Origin: JACCTU01 sp963700495
GTDB taxonomy: Bacteria; Actinomycetota; Thermoleophilia; Gaiellales; Gaiellaceae
DNA length: 64,000 nt
Assembly: GCA_963700495.1 (NCBI GenBank)
Contig: CAVOXT010000004.1
Coordinates: 217,981 to 281,980 of the forward strand
Direction of reading: 5' to 3'
In this document: in pieces, positions 1-8,489 of the stretch
Layout: each line of letters begins with the position of its first letter
Numbering within the stretch: position 1 is the stretch's first letter
The notes under the pieces: model-generated
What the model was told of the DNA's origin: nothing
What the model saw: the letters and a program-made list of their open reading frames with translations, nothing else
The model's database searches: none
Translations under genes and position numbers: made by a program

Positions 1-1104
1 TTGAACGCGGGCTTCTTCGCGCCGGTCCGGGTCAGGAGTCCCGACTGCCAGCCGCCGAGGCGCGGCTCGTCGCGGAGCAGGAACCAGAGCATCATGTCGA
101 TCCGCGGGTTCTTGCGGGCCATCGCGTACGCCTCCTTCATGTACGCGGCCTGCTTGGCATAGGTGACGCCGAACGCGCGGTCGGGCGGATTCGTCTGGTA
201 GCCGTACTCGGTGATCCAGAGCCGCTTGTTGCCCCAGAGGCGGGTCAGCTCGGCGATCAGCGTGTTGATGTTCCCCATGGTCACGGCGGTCGCCGACGGC
301 TTCGAGCTCGGCGTCTCGATCTTGCTCCCGTAGTACGGGTGGTGTGCGTAGGCGTCGAAGCGCTTCAGGCCCGCCGCCTTGAGCGCACGCATGAACGCGA
401 GCGGCGACACGGTCGGGCGCGAGGAGGTCGGCTGGTTGTTCCCGCGGGGCGCGGTCGCGCCGCAGGCGACCTTCTCGCCGGCGATCAGCGTGCGGTGGAC
501 GCCGCCGTACACGGCGTTGCAGATCTTCGTGTAGTCGATCGCGCTCTGGATCACCCAGCGGCCGCCGACGCGCGCGGAACTGCTCCTTGAGCCCGAGCGG
601 GAGGTTCGGCTCGTTCCAGGCGAGCCAGAGCTTCACCGCCGGCAGGGCACGTCCGTCCGCGCCCGGATAGGAGCCGCTGTAGCGCTTCGCCGCCGCATAG
701 GCGAAGTTGTTCAGATCGGCGATCGCGCGCGGAGGCACGTTCAGCCCGGCGTTGCGGTTGGCCCACCCGGGCGTGCCGTAGACCGAGAAGAGCACGCGGA
801 TCTTGTGCTGCGCGGCGTAGTTCACGGTGCGGTCGTAGAGCGACCAGTCGTACGCAGGATCGGCGGGGTCGGTCGCGCGGGCCGGACGCTCCGTGGCGAC
901 GCCGACCTTGCCGCCCCAGTAGAGGTTCACGCGGAGGACCTGGGTGCGCGCCTGCTGCATCAGCGGGAAGACGTACGCCGGGTCGTCGTACAGCGCTGCC
1001 TCGTCGAGCAGGCCGACGAGCATGCCGCGCGCCGCGCCGGCGGCGGGCACGCAGAGCAGGGCCACGGCAAACGCCGCGAGCACAACGCGGAGGCGGTTAG
1101 ACAC
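1..1104 (-). CDS. Secreted glycoside hydrolase-like protein (TIM-barrel clan A type), partial, one frameshift
   Basis: The product begins at a GTG at 1104 with an Ala/Leu/Val-rich signal peptide and runs off the left edge. Visible marks are VLRVNLYWG, a WLAWNEPNLPLG segment with the Asn-Glu-Pro of clan-A acid/base glutamates, RFDAYAHHPYY, and RLWITEYGYQT, whose Glu fits the nucleophile. This suggests an exported glycosidase or glycan-processing enzyme of GH5/GH39 type; substrate unknown. The frame breaks near 572-578 in a GCGCGC run (KEQFRA to VGGRWV), with homology continuing in the next frame, so I read a one-base error. The GTG overlaps the end of the upstream decarboxylase gene by 8 bp, so the two are probably co-translated. 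Confidence 0.7.
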   Translation of the reverse strand, partial: MSNRLRVVLAAFAVALLCVPAAGAARGMLVGLLDEAALYDDPAYVFPLMQQARTQVLRVNLYWGGKVGVATERPARATDPADPAYDWSLYDRTVNYAAQHKIRVLFSVYGTPGWANRNAGLNVPPRAIADLNNFAYAAAKRYSGSYPGADGRALPAVKLWLAWNEPNLPLGLKEQFRARRRPLGDPERDRLHEDLQRRVRRRPPHADRRREGRLRRDRAPREQPADLLAPDRVAARVHACAQGGGPEALRRLRTPPVLREQDRDAELEAVGDRRDHGEHQHADRRADPPLGQQAALDHRVRLPDESARPRVRRHLCQAGRVHEGGVRDGPQEPADRHDALVPAPRRAAPRRLAVGTPDPDRREEARVQ

Positions 1105-2047
1105 GCGTCGGCTCGCGGCCCGAGACGGGCTGGGTCGCGGCGAGCATCCGGCGTAGCCCTTCCTCGAGCTCGATCTCGGGCTTCCAGCCGAGCACTTGCG
1201 TGGCGCGCGTGATGTCCGGTTGGCGCACCTGCGGGTCGTCGACCGGCAGAGCTTCGTAGACGATCTCACTCGAGGACCCGGTCACGCGGATCACCGTCTC
1301 CGCGAGGTCCTTGACCGTGAACTCGCCGGGGTTGCCGATGTTGACCGGCAGATGCTCCCCGCTCGTCGCGAGGAGGTAGAGGCCGCGGATCAGGTCGTCC
1401 ACGTAGCAGAAGCTGCGCGTCTGCGAGCCGTCGCCGAAGACGGTCAGCGGCTGGTTCGCGATCGCCTGCCGGACGAAGGTCGGAATCGCGCGGCCGTCGT
1501 TCGGGCGCATGCGCGGGCCGTAGGTGTTGAAGATCCGGACGATCGCGGTGTCCACGCCCTGCTGGTTGTGGTACGCCATCGTGAGCGCCTCGGCGTAGCG
1601 CTTCGCCTCGTCGTAGACGCCGCGAGGGCCGATCGGGTTGACGTTCCCCCAGTAGGTCTCCCTCTGAGGGTGCTCCTCCGGATCGCCGTAGACCTCGCTC
1701 GTCGAGGCGAGCAGGAACCGCGCGCGCTTGAACTTCGCCAGCCCGAGCGCGTTGTGCGTCCCGTGCGATCCGACCTTGAGCGAGTGCAGCGGCATCCTCA
1801 TGTAGTCGATCGGGCTCGCGAGGGCCGCGAAGTGGAAGACGTAGTCGACCGGCTCCTCGATCTCGAGGTGCTCCGTCATGTCGTGGTTCACGAACGTGAA
1901 CGCGTCGTCCCGAATGTGCTCGATGTTACGAAGCGTGCTCGTGAGGAGGTTGTCCACGCAGACGACGCGGAGCCCCTGGGCGAGGAGGTGATCGCAGATG
2001 TGGGAGCCGAGGAAGCCGGCGCCGCCTGTAACCAGGGCGGTGGGCAT
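1097..2047 (-). CDS. UDP-glucuronate decarboxylase-type SDR (UDP-xylose synthase family)
   Basis: 316 residues, the usual length for the extended SDR family. The N-terminal TGGAGFLGSH is the NAD-binding glycine motif. Further marks are STSEVYGDP and GVYDEAKRYAEALT, with the catalytic Tyr and Lys, then IVRIFNTYGPRMRPNDGR, all close to bacterial UXS enzymes. These oxidise and decarboxylate UDP-glucuronate to UDP-xylose in the cytoplasm. A UDP-glucuronate 4-epimerase or dTDP-glucose 4,6-dehydratase is less likely given the RPNDGRAIPTFVRQA stretch. The gene is first in a minus-strand pair with the glycosidase-like gene and diverges from the protease gene across 137 bp that should hold the promoters. 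Confidence 0.85.
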   Translation of the reverse strand: MPTALVTGGAGFLGSHICDHLLAQGLRVVCVDNLLTSTLRNIEHIRDDAFTFVNHDMTEHLEIEEPVDYVFHFAALASPIDYMRMPLHSLKVGSHGTHNALGLAKFKRARFLLASTSEVYGDPEEHPQRETYWGNVNPIGPRGVYDEAKRYAEALTMAYHNQQGVDTAIVRIFNTYGPRMRPNDGRAIPTFVRQAIANQPLTVFGDGSQTRSFCYVDDLIRGLYLLATSGEHLPVNIGNPGEFTVKDLAETVIRVTGSSSEIVYEALPVDDPQVRQPDITRATQVLGWKPEIELEEGLRRMLAATQPVSGREPTRV

Positions 2048-2184
2048 CGCGACGATGATACGTACGGGTCTCGCCGGACCCGGTCGGGCTTACGAACTCC
2101 TTACCCTCGTTCGAGGGATCGGGAAGTCCGAACTCACCCAAAAGGGGCATTGCCGATCATCCGAACCGGGGGCAGCCTTAGCGC

Positions 2185-3012
2185 ATGGCGTCTCTGCGGC
2201 TCGTCCTCGCTTCTAGCTTTGCTCTACTCGCGCTCGTGTTCGCTCCGGGTGCGAGTGCCATCTTCGGCGGCTCGCCCGACGGGGACAGGCATCCCTACGT
2301 CGTGGCCGTCGGCCAGATCTTTCCCGACGGCAGCAGAGGGGCGTTCTGCAGCGGCACGCTCGTCTCGCCGACCGTCGTCCTCACTGCCGCCCACTGCGGC
2401 CTGATCAGCCCGACGAGCGCGCCCGCAGGGCAGACGTTCCTCGTCTTCCGGGCGTCGGTCTTCAACACCGTCGCTCCGGTGCCCGGCGTGTTCACGCCGC
2501 ACCCGAGCTTCTGCGTCGCCTGCCCCGGCGCTCCCGAGGGCTTCGGCGCGAACGACCTCGCCGTGATCAAGCTTTCCGCTCCGCAGCCCGGCCCCTACGC
2601 CAAGCTGCCGCGGCTCTACCGCGCCGTGTTCAAGTTCCTGCGACCGAACAAGGTGACGATGGTGGGCTTCGGGTTCACGGAGGCCGGCACGTTCGGCACC
2701 CGCACGGCTGCGAAGGCGGAGGCGGTCCTCAGCCGTCAGTTCCCTGACTTCCTGTACCTGCCCTCCCCGACGCGGCCGAAGTTCGGCTCCGCGTGCTTGG
2801 GGGATTCGGGCGGCGCGAACCTGATGGGGCGCACGCTCGTGGCGGTCAACTCGATCGGGGACGACAGCTGCCAGGGTCCGAGCTACTCGTACCGGCTCGA
2901 CTCGCTCGCAGCCCGGACGTTCCTGCTCAAGTACGTCGACATCCGCGGCTCCGAGGGCAACGACGACGACGAGCGCGACGACGACGACCACGACGGCCGC
3001 GGCAATCACTAA
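2185..3012 (+). CDS. Secreted trypsin-like serine protease (S1 family) with acidic tail
   Basis: 275 residues. A signal peptide of about 25 residues ends at ASA, leaving IFGGS at the mature N-terminus, like the IVGG that inserts on trypsin activation. The triad is visible: His70 in LTAAHC, Asp124 in NDLAVIKL and Ser208 in CLGDSGGA. Cysteines near 55/71 and 204/229 could pair. The last ~20 residues are almost only Asp, Glu, Gly, Arg and His, an unusual low-complexity acidic tail that may bind cations or the wall. It should act outside the membrane. No propeptide other than the signal is evident. It stands alone on the plus strand, followed 75 bp later by another exported protein. Confidence 0.88.
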   Translation: MASLRLVLASSFALLALVFAPGASAIFGGSPDGDRHPYVVAVGQIFPDGSRGAFCSGTLVSPTVVLTAAHCGLISPTSAPAGQTFLVFRASVFNTVAPVPGVFTPHPSFCVACPGAPEGFGANDLAVIKLSAPQPGPYAKLPRLYRAVFKFLRPNKVTMVGFGFTEAGTFGTRTAAKAEAVLSRQFPDFLYLPSPTRPKFGSACLGDSGGANLMGRTLVAVNSIGDDSCQGPSYSYRLDSLAARTFLLKYVDIRGSEGNDDDERDDDDHDGRGNH

Positions 3013-3087
3013 GGCCCGCGGCCGGGCTCGGCCGCAGCAAGACGGTTAGAGTCTCAAACGATCCACTCCGGTTTTAAGGCCAAAGAA

Positions 3088-3612
3088 ATGCGTAACCGGG
3101 TAACCGTCATCGCCCTACTAGTCGCGCTGGCCCTGCCGGCCGGCCTTGCTGCGGCCACAGCTCAGCTCTCGCAGGGCCCGCAGCCGATCTACGCGGCGTT
3201 CTCGCTGATCAAAGAGGGCAAGGGGCGCACCCAGCGCTGCGGTGAGTACACGATCACCACGGCGACCTACACCGGCACGTCGGTGAGCCCCGACCCCCGC
3301 CTCGCCGGCCCTGCGGTCTATTCGAGCCGGATCAGCGCGCTGAAGGGCAAGCCGACCGGCGTCGCCACCGGCACGCTCACGATCCGGAACAGCGGGAGGG
3401 TGCGCCTCCGGGCGAACCTCACCGGTGTGATGACCCAGGGCATCGTCGTCAACGGGATCGCCGCGGGGACGCTGAGCGCCCCGACCGCCATGCTGATGGC
3501 GAACGTGACGATCGTCTTCGACGACAGGCAGTCGGTCGCGGTCTTCCGGCTCGGCCTGGAGAGCGGCGCCAACACGGCGGTCGCGTACCCGCCCGTTCCT
3601 CGCTGCCCTTAG
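3088..3612 (+). CDS. Small exported protein of unknown function
   Basis: 174 residues beginning MRNRVTVIALLVALALPAG, a clear signal peptide with cleavage probably after AAATA. The mature part is rich in Thr, Ala, Gly and Val and reads as beta-strands, with a Cys pair (Cys51 and the penultimate Cys), but I recognise no family. The ATG at 3088 has only a weak purine-rich ribosome site (AAAGAA). Its TAG stop overlaps the TAA stop of the convergent kinase gene (3609-3612), leaving no room for a terminator between them. Confidence 0.6.
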   Translation: MRNRVTVIALLVALALPAGLAAATAQLSQGPQPIYAAFSLIKEGKGRTQRCGEYTITTATYTGTSVSPDPRLAGPAVYSSRISALKGKPTGVATGTLTIRNSGRVRLRANLTGVMTQGIVVNGIAAGTLSAPTAMLMANVTIVFDDRQSVAVFRLGLESGANTAVAYPPVPRCP

Positions 3613-5291
3613 GCGGCGGGGACTGCGCCCCGCGCGAGCGGGAGCTCGAAGTAGAGCGATGCCCCGCGGCCGCGCTCGGCCTCGGCCCAGATCCGCCCGC
3701 CCATGCGGTTCACCAGCTCGCGGGAGATGTACAGCCCGAGGCCGGTGCCGCCGATGCCCTGCGTCTGCTGCGGGTCGAGCCGGTAGAAGCGCTCGAAGAT
3801 CCGCTCGGCCGCCGAGGGGTCGAACCCGAGGCCCTCGTCGTGAACGGCGAAGCGCATGACGTCGCCGTCCGCCTCGAGACCGACGCGGACCGTCCCGCCG
3901 TTCGGCGAGTACTTGACCGCGTTGTCGATGATGTTCCCGAGCACCTGACGCAGCCGATCGGGGTCGCAGTCGACCTGCGGCAGCGACCCGTTGGTCTGGA
4001 TGTGGACCTCGACGCCCTCCGGCGCGCGGTGGCGAACCGCCTCGACGACCGAGCGGGCGACCTCCGCGACGTCGCAGCGCTCGTGCGTGACCTCGATTCG
4101 GCCCGCCTCGATCCGGCTCGCCAGCAAGATCTGGTCGACGATCCGCGAGAGCCGGTCCGACTCGTTCACGATCATCTCGAGAAAGTCGTCGCGCCGGCCC
4201 GTCTCGAGATCGTCGCCGTGTCGGAGCAGTGTCCTCGCAGCGCCCGAGATCGACGTCATCGGGGTGCGCAGCTCGTGTGAGGCGGTCGAGACGAAGTCGC
4301 TTCGCATCGTCTCGAGCGCACGCTCCTCGGTGACGTCACGGACCGCGTAGACGACGCCGTCGCCGAAGTCGACGCTCGTGATCGAGAGCCACCGCTCGTG
4401 CCCGAGCTCGAGCGGGACCACGGCCGCGCTGCCGACGCCGGAGTGCGCGTCCGGCTGCCGCGCGAGGCGATCCCAGCCCGGCAGAAGCCGTCCGAGCTCG
4501 CGCCCGATGGCGCCGTGCTCGTCGATCCCCGTGAGCTTCTCGGCGGCGGGGTTCCAGAACCGAACGCGGCCGGTGGAATCCGTGAGGATCACGCCGTCGC
4601 TGACGTGCTCGAGCGCCCGCAGGGCCTCTGCCCGCGACTCGGCCTCGTGGCGCGAGGACTGCTCGGCCTCGTAGAGCTGCCCGAGCCGGCGTGGCGTGAG
4701 GATGAACAGCGCGACCCCGATTCCGAGCGCGAGCGTTCCGAGCGAGATGAGCACGACGAGCAGCTGCCGGTACAGGTCGCGTTGTTCGCGCCTGGCGTCC
4801 GCGACCGTTCGGTCGGTCGCGTTGAGCATCCTCCGGGACGTCACCCGGAGCTCTGCGAGCTTCGCCTCCAGCTGTGGGCGAAGCGCCGCGCGCGTACCCG
4901 GGTTGGGCTCGCGGATCTGGAGGTTGAACAGCCCCTGGAGGTCCGCGATCTGCGCCGTCGCGAGACGTGTGAGCGGTGCGAGCTCAGGGTGGCGCTCGTG
5001 GAACTTCGCGACCTGTGCGAGGGTGCCGCTCGCCTTGGACTGAGCGACGTCGTAGCGGATGCGGCGGGCGGGGTCGTCGGTCATGAGGTACGCCTGGAGG
5101 GCCGCCTCCTGCTCGAGGAGGCTCTCCGTCAGCTCGTGCACGAGCGACCGGAGCGGGATCGCATCGTCGGCGTACTTCTCGGTCGCGCTCTTCTGGATCT
5201 GCGCAGGCACGTAGACGGCAGCCGCGAGGATCCCGGCAAGAAGCGCGATCAGGATGCCGATCGCGAGCCTGAGCTGCGCTGCAACACTCAT
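3609..5291 (-). CDS. Membrane sensor histidine kinase (CHASE3-PAS-HisKA-HATPase)
   Basis: 560 residues. TM1 is about residues 7-29; the extracytoplasmic segment 30-175 is helical and CHASE3-like; TM2 is about 176-198. A PAS domain spans roughly 225-325 (HVSDGVILTDSTGRVRFWNPAAEKLTG). HisKA follows with phospho-acceptor His339 in STASHELRTPMTS. The ATPase domain has the N box NIIDNAVKYSPNGG (Asn457), the F box FERFYR and the G box GGTGLGLYIS. It should autophosphorylate and pass phosphate to a response regulator, but none is encoded nearby, so it is an orphan. Its signal is unknown. It could regulate the adjoining glycan genes, though nothing in the sequence shows that. Confidence 0.92.
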   Translation of the reverse strand: MSVAAQLRLAIGILIALLAGILAAAVYVPAQIQKSATEKYADDAIPLRSLVHELTESLLEQEAALQAYLMTDDPARRIRYDVAQSKASGTLAQVAKFHERHPELAPLTRLATAQIADLQGLFNLQIREPNPGTRAALRPQLEAKLAELRVTSRRMLNATDRTVADARREQRDLYRQLLVVLISLGTLALGIGVALFILTPRRLGQLYEAEQSSRHEAESRAEALRALEHVSDGVILTDSTGRVRFWNPAAEKLTGIDEHGAIGRELGRLLPGWDRLARQPDAHSGVGSAAVVPLELGHERWLSITSVDFGDGVVYAVRDVTEERALETMRSDFVSTASHELRTPMTSISGAARTLLRHGDDLETGRRDDFLEMIVNESDRLSRIVDQILLASRIEAGRIEVTHERCDVAEVARSVVEAVRHRAPEGVEVHIQTNGSLPQVDCDPDRLRQVLGNIIDNAVKYSPNGGTVRVGLEADGDVMRFAVHDEGLGFDPSAAERIFERFYRLDPQQTQGIGGTGLGLYISRELVNRMGGRIWAEAERGRGASLYFELPLARGAVPAA

Positions 5292-5368
5292 AGGCGCTCG
5301 GTTGTCGTCATGAGTTCCGCCCGGCGACGGCGACCGCTTGGACGGGCGTAGCCTACCCGGCCCGGGTC

Positions 5369-5424
5369 AGCGGTCGGAGTCGGTTCGTCGGCTCCCACGC
5401 CCGCGACTGTGGGCTCCGACCGCT
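5369..5424. other. Imperfect inverted repeat (hairpin) between two minus-strand genes
   Basis: AGCGGTCGGAG at 5369-5379 is the exact reverse complement of CTCCGACCGCT at 5414-5424. CCCAC (5394-5398) and GTGGG (5409-5413) extend the stem inward, with a bulge on one side. It lies after the stop of the small ABM-type gene and before the kinase start. It may be a terminator (there is no T tract) or a regulatory structure for the kinase. A second small stem, CTAAC/GTTAG, sits at about 5429-5442 over the ABM gene stop codon. Confidence 0.4.
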
Positions 5425-5438
5425 GGCCCTAACGAGGG

Positions 5439-5717
5439 TTAGCGCTTGACGACTCTGTGGACTTCCAGGTACTCGATCATCGGCGGCCCGTCACCGAAGC
5501 CTGCCTCGTCGCGGGCGGCGGCGACCTTGTTCGCCCAAGCCTCGGCCTCTTCGCGCGAGTCCCAGACTTCGACGATGCGGATCTTCCCGTCTTCGCCGAG
5601 TGCGGCTACGTGGAATTGCCCTCCAGGTGGAGGCGCGTCGCCCATTCCCAAGCGCTCCCTCATCTGCTCGTACTCCTCGGGCGTGATTCGCGTCTCGACG
5701 ATCCGTGCGATTGCCAC
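5439..5717 (-). CDS. Small antibiotic-biosynthesis-monooxygenase-like (dimeric alpha-beta barrel) protein
   Basis: 92 residues. The order of elements (strand MAIARIVETR, helix TPEEYEQMRERLG, strand GQFHVAALGEDGKIRIVEVW, helix SREEAEAWANKVAAA, strand IEYLEVHRVV) fits the ferredoxin-like ABM/YdhR fold. DGKIRIVEVWDSREEAEAW is typical of this group. Members are often small oxygenases or ligand-binding proteins; no catalytic role can be assigned here. It is monocistronic on the minus strand, followed by the hairpin at 5369-5424. Confidence 0.65.
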   Translation of the reverse strand: MAIARIVETRITPEEYEQMRERLGMGDAPPPGGQFHVAALGEDGKIRIVEVWDSREEAEAWANKVAAARDEAGFGDGPPMIEYLEVHRVVKR

Positions 5718-5762
5718 GTAGCCCTCCTTGTTGAGTACGAAGACACTACTCCCGAAGCACCT

Positions 5763-6737
5763 TCAGGAGTCCCGATCTGTCCTTCTACGGCCACGCCCGC
5801 CCAGATCCTTGTTCGACTCCATGTCGAACCACATCGCGAAGAGCATGAACTGTGACCCCGAGATCAGGAGCAGCGCGACGAGGACGATCGTCGGGGTCGT
5901 GATCGCGTTTCCCTTGAGACGCAGCACGAACTCGAGCAGACCGAGGCCGAGGCCGAGCGCCGTCATCAGCAAGCCGAGGGCGTAGAAGAAGACGAGCGGG
6001 TGGAAGTCGCGGATGACGTACTTCTCGCGCATGCGCCAGAAGAACCCCTTGATCAATAGCCAGGAGATCCGCGGAACGACCTTGCGCAGCCGGATCCCCG
6101 AGCGCTCGCCGACGTTGTAGATCGGGCGTGACGGATAGTCGCGCACCCGGGCGTTCCAGACGTTCAGGTGGACGAGCATGTCGTTCGGGAAGCCGTAGCC
6201 CTTGTAGATGCGGTCGAGATCGAGCAGCTCGAGGTACTGGTGCGAGATGGCCGTGTACCCGGTCTGCGAGTCCGCGACGTGCCAGTAGCCCGACGCGACC
6301 TTTGTCAGGAGCGAGAGGACGGCGTTGCCGAGGTAGCGGTAGCGCGGGATCAGCTCCCACGCCTGCCCGGTGAAGAGGCGGTTCGCCTTCGAGTAGTCCA
6401 CCTCACCGCGCGCGACGGGCAGCACGAGCGCGGCGAGGTCGTCGGGATCCATCTGGTTGTCGGCGGCCATGACCGCCGTGACGTCGACTCCCTCGTCCCG
6501 CGCGTGCTTGTAGCCGGTCACGATCGCCGCACCGACCCCCTGGTTCCGGTCGTGCCGGACGAGCTCGACGCGCGGATCCTGGATCGCCTCGACCACTGCG
6601 GCGGTGCCGTCGCTCGAGTAGTCGTCCACGACGATGATCCGGTCGACGAAGTCGGGGACACCCTCGACCGTGGAGCCGACGAGCTTCTCCTCGTTGTGGG
6701 CCGGGATCACGACCGCGACCGACTTGCCCTCCAGCAC
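5763..6737 (-). CDS. Family 2 glycosyltransferase with C-terminal membrane helices (polyprenol-phosphate type)
   Basis: About 324 residues from the GTG at 6737, chosen because the upstream gene stops at 6748 and the GT2 fold starts at once (KSVAVVIPAHNEE). The donor site shows VVDDYSSDGT and AADNQMDP (the DxD-like element), followed by a QTGYTAIS acceptor region. Two hydrophobic segments near the C-terminus, about VFFYALGLLMTALGLGLGLL and TIVLVALLLISGSQFMLFA, anchor it. Such enzymes often move a sugar from a nucleotide donor to a polyprenyl phosphate for later use by GT-C enzymes. It is the last gene of an eight-gene overlapping minus-strand run that begins at 13926. Confidence 0.85.
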   Translation of the reverse strand: MLEGKSVAVVIPAHNEEKLVGSTVEGVPDFVDRIIVVDDYSSDGTAAVVEAIQDPRVELVRHDRNQGVGAAIVTGYKHARDEGVDVTAVMAADNQMDPDDLAALVLPVARGEVDYSKANRLFTGQAWELIPRYRYLGNAVLSLLTKVASGYWHVADSQTGYTAISHQYLELLDLDRIYKGYGFPNDMLVHLNVWNARVRDYPSRPIYNVGERSGIRLRKVVPRISWLLIKGFFWRMREKYVIRDFHPLVFFYALGLLMTALGLGLGLLEFVLRLKGNAITTPTIVLVALLLISGSQFMLFAMWFDMESNKDLGGRGRRRTDRDS

Positions 6738-6747
6738 GCTCAGGAGG

Positions 6748-7708
6748 CTAACGCGGCGGCCGGGTGAACCGGACCGCCACCGCTCCCGCAACGAGGTACG
6801 GGATCAGGTTCATCGCGTGCAGCACGAACGCGTACGAGAGTGCCTCGGAGGCGGGCACGTCGTAGGCGTCCAGGGCCACCACGACCGCGGCCTCGAACAC
6901 CCCGAGCGCTCCCGGAGCGGCGGGGAGGATGACCGAGAACCCCACGGCGGTCAGGATCAGCACCCCCGACGCCGGCGGCAGGCCGAGGTCGAACGCGAGC
7001 GTCAGGAGCCAGAACGAGAACGCGCTCAGGACCCACCCGAGCGTGGTCAGACCGAGCGCGGTCAGCGCCAGCTTCACGTCCCGCAGGGCGACGAGGCCGC
7101 GGCCGAAGTTCGCGGCGGCGTGCTCGACCCAGTCCATGTGCCCGAACGGAAGCCGCCGCAGCAGCCGGTCGAGCACGTGGAACGGGCGCTCGCCGAAGAT
7201 CGCGAAGAGCGCTGCGACGCTGCCAAGGACGACCGCGAGGACCAGCGCGACCGTCGCCGCCGCGCCCACCCATTGGACCTCGGGCAGCCAGGGCAGCGTC
7301 ACCAGCAGGAGCAGCAGCAGGCAGAAGACGTCCAGCACCCGCTCGAGCCCGACGGTCGCGACGCACTCCGCCGGCGACGTCCGCGCCCGGCGGTTGAGCG
7401 CGATCACGCGCGCCGCTTCCCCGGCCCGGAGCGGCAGCATGCTGTTGACCGCGAGCCCGACGAGCGACGCGGCCGTCACGGCGCCGAGAGGTGGGCGCGT
7501 CTCGCGGTGGAACAGCAGCTGCCAGCGGAGCGCGCGGAGAAAGACGCTCACCGCGAGCACCGCGAGCGAGGGGACGACCCACCAGAGGTTCGCCGCCTTC
7601 AGCGCCTCCCAGACCTCGTCCGGATGCGCGTTCCGGACGGCGAGATAGCCGAAGACGACGGTCGAGACGAGCGCGACCGCCCACAGAGCCGCGTGTCGCT
7701 TGTTCACC
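6748..7708 (-). CDS. LPG synthase TM-domain / flippase-like integral membrane protein
   Basis: 319 residues from a GTG at 7708 that overlaps the Wzz-like gene stop as GTGA. Multiple helices are visible. Family marks of PF03706 (YbhN/MprF-TM type) are LRALRWQLLF, NSMLPLRAGEAARV, GLERVLDVFCLLLLLL and SVILPAAPGALGVFEAAVV. No MprF synthase domain is attached, so the protein is the stand-alone flippase-like form, common in polysaccharide and polyprenol-sugar loci. It may flip a lipid-linked sugar, which would suit a cluster without a clear Wzx; that role is inference. It sits between the chain-length-type protein and a polyprenol-type GT2. Confidence 0.82.
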
Positions 7709-8489
7709 TGGTGCGTCGCATGCCGGCCGCGGCCTCCCAGAGCAGCGCGGCGGCGAGACCGAGCAGGAGGCCGAGGAACGCGCCCACGACGATCTGGTTT
7801 CGACGGTTCTGCGCCGTCACCTTGCGCGCCGTCGCCTCCTCGACGACACGCGCCCGCTCGATCTCCTGCGCGAGCGCGAGGTTCTGCTTCGCGGTCAGGA
7901 GGTCGTCGGAGAGCTCTCCGCGGCGCAGGACGAGGAAGCCGGCCGCCGCGTCCGTCCCCCCGGTGCGCAGCTGATCGTCGAGGCGGGCGAGCTCTGCCTC
8001 GCCCTGTTCGATCGCGTCCTGGAGGACCTCGATCTTCGCGTCGGCGTAGCCGGAGACGCCGTTGACGATCTCCCGGGCGAGTCCGGTCGCAGCCGGCGCG
8101 ACCTTGCGCGAGTCTCCTTCGACCCGGACGCGGACGAGCGGGTTCTGGCCGAGCCGCGACACGTTGCCCTTGACCGCGGCGACCGAGACCTTGCCGTTCA
8201 GCTCGCCGCGCTCCAGCCCGAGTGCGCGCTCGACGCGGCGCTGCGCCGCGCCCGACCCGGCGATCTCGCCCGCCGTCGCGGGGTTCGTGCTCAGGCTCTG
8301 CACCTGCGCGCCCTGGGGTGTCACCGGCTGACCGAGGTAGACGAGCGCCGTGCCGCGCCAGACGTCGGCGCCTCCGAGCGAGAGCGCGTATCCGATCGCA
8401 GCGCCTGCGACGAGCCCGAGAACCGGAAGCCACCAGCGCGCCACGACCGCCGACCAGTAGCGGCGGACGTCGATCTCCGGTTCGCTCAT
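7704..8489 (-). CDS. Wzz-like chain-length / polysaccharide co-polymerase protein
   Basis: 261 residues. An N-terminal cytoplasmic stretch (EIDVRRYWSAVVARWW) leads into TM1 (WLPVLGLVAGAAIGYALSL). A periplasm-facing region with coiled coil at about 160-220 follows, and TM2 lies near the C-terminus (IVVGAFLGLLLGLAAALLW). This two-helix plan is that of Wzz/capsule co-polymerases, which set polymer length with a Wzy polymerase. No BY-kinase domain is fused. The ATG at 8489 overlaps the stop of the epimerase gene (ATGA). Confidence 0.78.
   Translation of the reverse strand: MSEPEIDVRRYWSAVVARWWLPVLGLVAGAAIGYALSLGGADVWRGTALVYLGQPVTPQGAQVQSLSTNPATAGEIAGSGAAQRRVERALGLERGELNGKVSVAAVKGNVSRLGQNPLVRVRVEGDSRKVAPAATGLAREIVNGVSGYADAKIEVLQDAIEQGEAELARLDDQLRTGGTDAAAGFLVLRRGELSDDLLTAKQNLALAQEIERARVVEEATARKVTAQNRRNQIVVGAFLGLLLGLAAALLWEAAAGMRRTR

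Noticed and set aside
2955..3002. GAC/GAC repeats as a microsatellite or CRISPR-like array
   Set aside because: It is the coding sequence for the acidic tail of the protease; units are irregular and there are no spacers.
3609..5717. A complete two-component system
   Set aside because: Only the kinase is present; the small neighbour has no receiver domain.
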